From: Clostridium sp. BJN0001
Lineage (GTDB): Bacteria > Bacillota > Clostridia > Clostridiales > Clostridiaceae
Assembly (NCBI RefSeq): GCF_022869825.1
Contig: NZ_CP094971.1
Span: forward strand, 2,624,792-2,688,791
Length of the DNA stretch: 64,000 nt
Direction: 5' to 3'
Part shown: piece after piece, positions 61,838-64,000 of the stretch
Layout: the number at the start of each line of letters is the position of its first letter
Numbering within the stretch: the first letter of the stretch is position 1
Notes under the pieces: generated by a model
Told to the model about the DNA's origin: nothing
What the model saw: the letters and a program-made list of their open reading frames with translations, nothing else
Database searches by the model: none
Translations under genes and position numbers: made by a program

Positions 61838-62623
61838 TTATTTTTTATTTTTTTTCTTTGTACTTGCTAAATTTTTAGGCTTATCAGAAGTCATCTCAAA
61901 CTTTTTAGGTTTTGCTTTTTCGTATTCACTAACCTGCTTATCAATTTCTTTCTGCTCTTTCATTGCTGGTTTGTAATTTAAAAAATATGTTTGAACTAAC
62001 TGGATTACATTACCGATTATCCAGTATAAAACTAATATCGATTTGAAATTAAGTGCCATTACTCCCATTACAACTGACATTATTACATTAGTCATTCCCA
62101 TGTTCATAGAAGGCTGACCTTCTGCTTGAGATGGCTGAGATTTTGTCATAAGATATGATGGGAAATAAGTAGATAAAGCTGCAATTACTGGTAATATAAA
62201 CCACTGATCTGCAGAACCTAAGTCTTTTATCCACAAAAATGATGCTCCATTAATTCCATCTATTCTAAAGAATACATAATATAAAGCCATCAATATAGGA
62301 AATGGAAGAAGCATAGGCAAACATCCACCTGTTAAACTTACATTATTGTCTTTATAAAGTTTCATTGTTTCTTCTTGTAATTTCTGTGGATTATCTGAAT
62401 ATTTTTCTTTTATTTTTACAAGTTGTGGCTGAATTTTTTGCATTCCTTTAGTAGAATTTGCTGATTTAATATAAAATGGCAATATTATAATTCTTACAAT
62501 CAAAGTAAATACAAATATCGCCAATACATATGATGCTCCAATATCAGAAACTCCAAATTCTTGAATCATTGAATGAAGAGATTCAAATATTTGAGCCATA
62601 AAATCTATTATTTTATTAAACAC
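61838..62623 (-). CDS. yidC: membrane protein insertase YidC
   Basis: This 261-residue insertase has five predicted transmembrane spans without the large periplasmic domain, as in Gram-positive YidC. Signatures are VLAIFVFTLIVRIIILPFYI, PQLVKIKEKYSDNPQKLQEE, and LPMLLPFPILMALYYVFFRI. A basic C-terminus (EKAKPKKFEMTSDKPKNLAS) contacts ribosomes. It starts at GTG 62623 with AGGAGGATATATATTA upstream, 19 bp downstream of yidD. Confidence 0.95.
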   Translation of the reverse strand: MFNKIIDFMAQIFESLHSMIQEFGVSDIGASYVLAIFVFTLIVRIIILPFYIKSANSTKGMQKIQPQLVKIKEKYSDNPQKLQEETMKLYKDNNVSLTGGCLPMLLPFPILMALYYVFFRIDGINGASFLWIKDLGSADQWFILPVIAALSTYFPSYLMTKSQPSQAEGQPSMNMGMTNVIMSVVMGVMALNFKSILVLYWIIGNVIQLVQTYFLNYKPAMKEQKEIDKQVSEYEKAKPKKFEMTSDKPKNLASTKKKNKK

Positions 62624-62642
62624 TAATATATATCCTCCTAAA

Positions 62643-62852
62643 TTACTTTACGGGGTCATAGCCACCTTTGCATAAAGGATTACACCTTAATATTCTATAT
62701 ATGGCCATAAATCCACCTTTTAATGCACCATACTTTTCTATAGCATCCAATGCATATTGAGAACATGTAGGTACAAATCTACAACATGGCTGTTTTGATG
62801 GTGAAATATTTCTTCTATATAATTTAATTAGACTCAATAATATTTTCTTCAT
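62643..62852 (-). CDS. yidD: membrane protein insertion efficiency factor YidD
   Basis: This 69-residue membrane-associated protein has the conserved [39 protein letters not shown] and [13 protein letters not shown] motifs, with paired cysteines. It helps YidC-dependent insertion. Its start overlaps the rnpA end by 29 bp, so translation is coupled. Confidence 0.95.
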   Translation of the reverse strand: MKKILLSLIKLYRRNISPSKQPCCRFVPTCSQYALDAIEKYGALKGGFMAIYRILRCNPLCKGGYDPVK

Positions 62853-63198
62853 TTTTATATAAGCCTGCCTTTTTAAGTAAGGAAATCATAGCTTTTTCAA
62901 CATCTGAATATTTCTTCATCTTTATTGAATTTCTAGCTATAAATACAAAATCATATCCTTTTGAAATATTATTATAATTTAATCTAAAACTTTCATTTAT
63001 AAGTCTTTTAGACCTGCTTCTAACAACGCTATTACCTACTTTTTTACTAACTGAAACTCCTATCTTACTAAATGTTTCAGCATTTCTTACGTTGTTTTTG
63101 TTTCTAACTACATACATAACTAAAAGTCCATTAGCAAAAGATCTTCCTTTTCTATATATAAATGAAAATTGATAGTTTTTTTTAACTCTGTAAATCAT
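62824..63198 (-). CDS. rnpA: ribonuclease P protein component
   Basis: This 124-residue protein binds the RNase P RNA and helps recognise pre-tRNA leaders. It reads [20 protein letters not shown] and has the RNR motif as [20 protein letters not shown], followed by [27 protein letters not shown] precedes the ATG. It is separated from rpmH by a hairpin. Confidence 0.95.
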   Translation of the reverse strand: MIYRVKKNYQFSFIYRKGRSFANGLLVMYVVRNKNNVRNAETFSKIGVSVSKKVGNSVVRSRSKRLINESFRLNYNNISKGYDFVFIARNSIKMKKYSDVEKAMISLLKKAGLYKNEENIIESN

Positions 63199-63233
63199 AA
63201 AGATATCATTCTCCTTTTTTTCTGCATTTGCAG

Positions 63234-63256
63234 AAAAAAGGCCACAAATGCGGCCC
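63234..63256 (-). terminator. hairpin between rpmH and rnpA
   Basis: On the minus strand, GGCCGCATTTGTGGCC is followed by six T, then a second hairpin TTCTGCATTTGCAGAA (63220-63235). The first has terminator form although rpmH and rnpA are usually co-transcribed; it may lower rnpA relative to rpmH. Confidence 0.6.
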
Positions 63257-63391
63257 TTAAGCTGTCAATTTTTTTCTTCCTTTTTGTCTTCTGCTCTTAA
63301 GAATGTTTCTTCCTGATTTAGTACTCATTCTTTTTCTGAATCCATGTTCCTTCTTAGTCTGCTTCTTTTTTGGCTGGTAAGTCATGAACAT
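63257..63391 (-). CDS. rpmH: 50S ribosomal protein L34
   Basis: This 44-residue basic protein begins [20 protein letters not shown] and continues [20 protein letters not shown]. Its position next to rnpA and oriC is invariant in bacteria. The ATG at 63391 has AAGGAGG 9 nt upstream; the second ATG at 63385 is 15 nt away and less likely. Confidence 0.95.
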   Translation of the reverse strand: MFMTYQPKKKQTKKEHGFRKRMSTKSGRNILKSRRQKGRKKLTA

Positions 63392-63943
63392 ATATATACA
63401 CCTCCTTAAAGACGTTATTTTATAATATTAAAAATATATTTTAGCATTTTAATTTTTACTTTTCTATTATATCTGCATACGCATATTATGTCAAGAAAAA
63501 AGCTATTAAAAAAGCTATTATTATAGTAGCTTTTTTTATCATGTTGTATTTAAGCAAATTATATTAAAATTTATATTTGTGCATAAATTATAAACAGAAA
63601 TAAGTTTTTGTGGATAACTTCTTGAATATATAAGTTTACTTATGTTATTATAATAACAAGATGTGAATAATTTTAAAAGTTATCAACAGCTGTTGATAAG
63701 TCTGTTGATAACTTGTTTTTATTTTCTTTATAATTTTTTATAAATGGCTTTATATAAGCCTTTTCTTTGTCGATAAGATTTTTTTTATTTTTGTTAATTA
63801 TTTTTATTTTTTGCAATTTGTATACATAATTATAAACATGTGAATAACTTTATTAACAATAAAAAATCTTTTTTATTTTATATTATATTTTGTTATTATT
63901 TTGTGAATAACATCTAAAAACTATAATATTGGAGGATTAGAAC
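63392..63943. other. oriC region between rpmH and dnaA
   Basis: DnaA boxes (TTATCCACA and variants, both strands) are TGTGGATAA at 63609-63617, TGTGAATAA at 63662-63670, 63839-63847 and 63902-63910, TTATCAACA at 63680-63688, and TGTTGATAA at 63691-63699 and 63703-63711. An AT-rich unwinding candidate lies between 63712 and 63838. The dnaA ribosome site (GGAGGATTAG) follows. This is the replication origin with dnaA to its right, as in other Clostridium chromosomes. Confidence 0.85.
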
Positions 63944-64000
63944 ATGAATATTGACCTAAAAGAATTATGGTCAAAAACTTTAGACATATTGAAATTAGAA
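63944..64000 (+). CDS. dnaA: chromosomal replication initiator DnaA, N-terminal part
   Basis: The first 19 codons are present and the gene runs off the window. MNIDLKELWSKTLDILKLE is the start of domain I of clostridial DnaA. TTGGAGGATTAGAAC gives a clear ribosome site. The gene faces away from the rpmH cluster with oriC between. Confidence 0.92.
   Translation, partial: MNIDLKELWSKTLDILKLE

Overview
This window is AT-rich chromosomal DNA from a Clostridium (sensu stricto) species. It ends at the replication origin: the right edge holds the oriC DnaA-box cluster (about 63609-63910) and the first 19 codons of dnaA. To its left lies the classic Firmicutes origin-proximal gene order rpmH-rnpA-yidD-yidC-khpB-mnmE-mnmG-rsmG-noc-parA-parB, with two perfect parS sites. 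The replisome and translation genes rpsF-ssb-rpsR, gdpP-rplI-lonC-dnaB follow. Most of these genes are on the minus strand, so they run with the leftward fork.

Region by region, right to left. 25.4-64.0 kb is conserved core: dnaA/oriC, the rpmH-to-parB block, one 1795-bp IS (51278-53072) with an AGATT target duplication just upstream of a LysE-type exporter, mscS, rpsF-ssb-rpsR, gdpP-rplI-lonC-dnaB, proC, malic enzyme, purA, a flavoprotein, an 11-gene tRNA array built from a 364-bp repeat (Asp-Val-Glu-Thr), a dnaD-dnaC-like primosome pair, a subtilase homologue that has lost its catalytic Ser, and murA-walJ-SEC-C-LUD-rlmH. 0-4.6 kb is accessory: a frameshifted retropepsin-like gene, a secreted protein with a small membrane partner, an IS66 orf1 remnant, and a WYL regulator with a GyrI-like protein.

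4.7-23.8 kb is a 19.1-kb composite transposon. Two nearly identical copies of a 3.05-kb element with Mu/Tn7-style genes (zinc-ribbon protein, DDE transposase, AAA ATPase) lie in direct orientation at its ends. The 5-bp duplication CTTAG sits at both outer edges (4726-4730 and 23837-23841). Joining the outer flanks restores the 3' end of an interrupted nitroreductase-like gene in frame. The cargo is a decayed three-gene serine-recombinase cluster, one member cut by three head-to-tail copies of an IS4-family element separated by the same 10-bp duplication, followed by an intact FNR-type module. That module has an FNR/FLP-like regulator, a small RIC/hemerythrin-like protein, a P1B-type ATPase with CPG in place of CPC, and a separate HMA metal-binding protein. 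Two perfect FNR boxes sit at the same 36-nt distance from their -10 elements, which indicates class II activation.

A duplicated module flanks the interrupted nitroreductase gene (4179-4651 and 24715-25177). It encodes a 53-residue single-span protein with a structured leader and a convergent extended -10 promoter on the other strand, sharing a bidirectional terminator. This is the architecture of a type I toxin-antitoxin locus. One copy is intact and the other is frameshifted in a T-run. The FNR-CPG ATPase module and this toxin-like module are the best candidates for undescribed biology.
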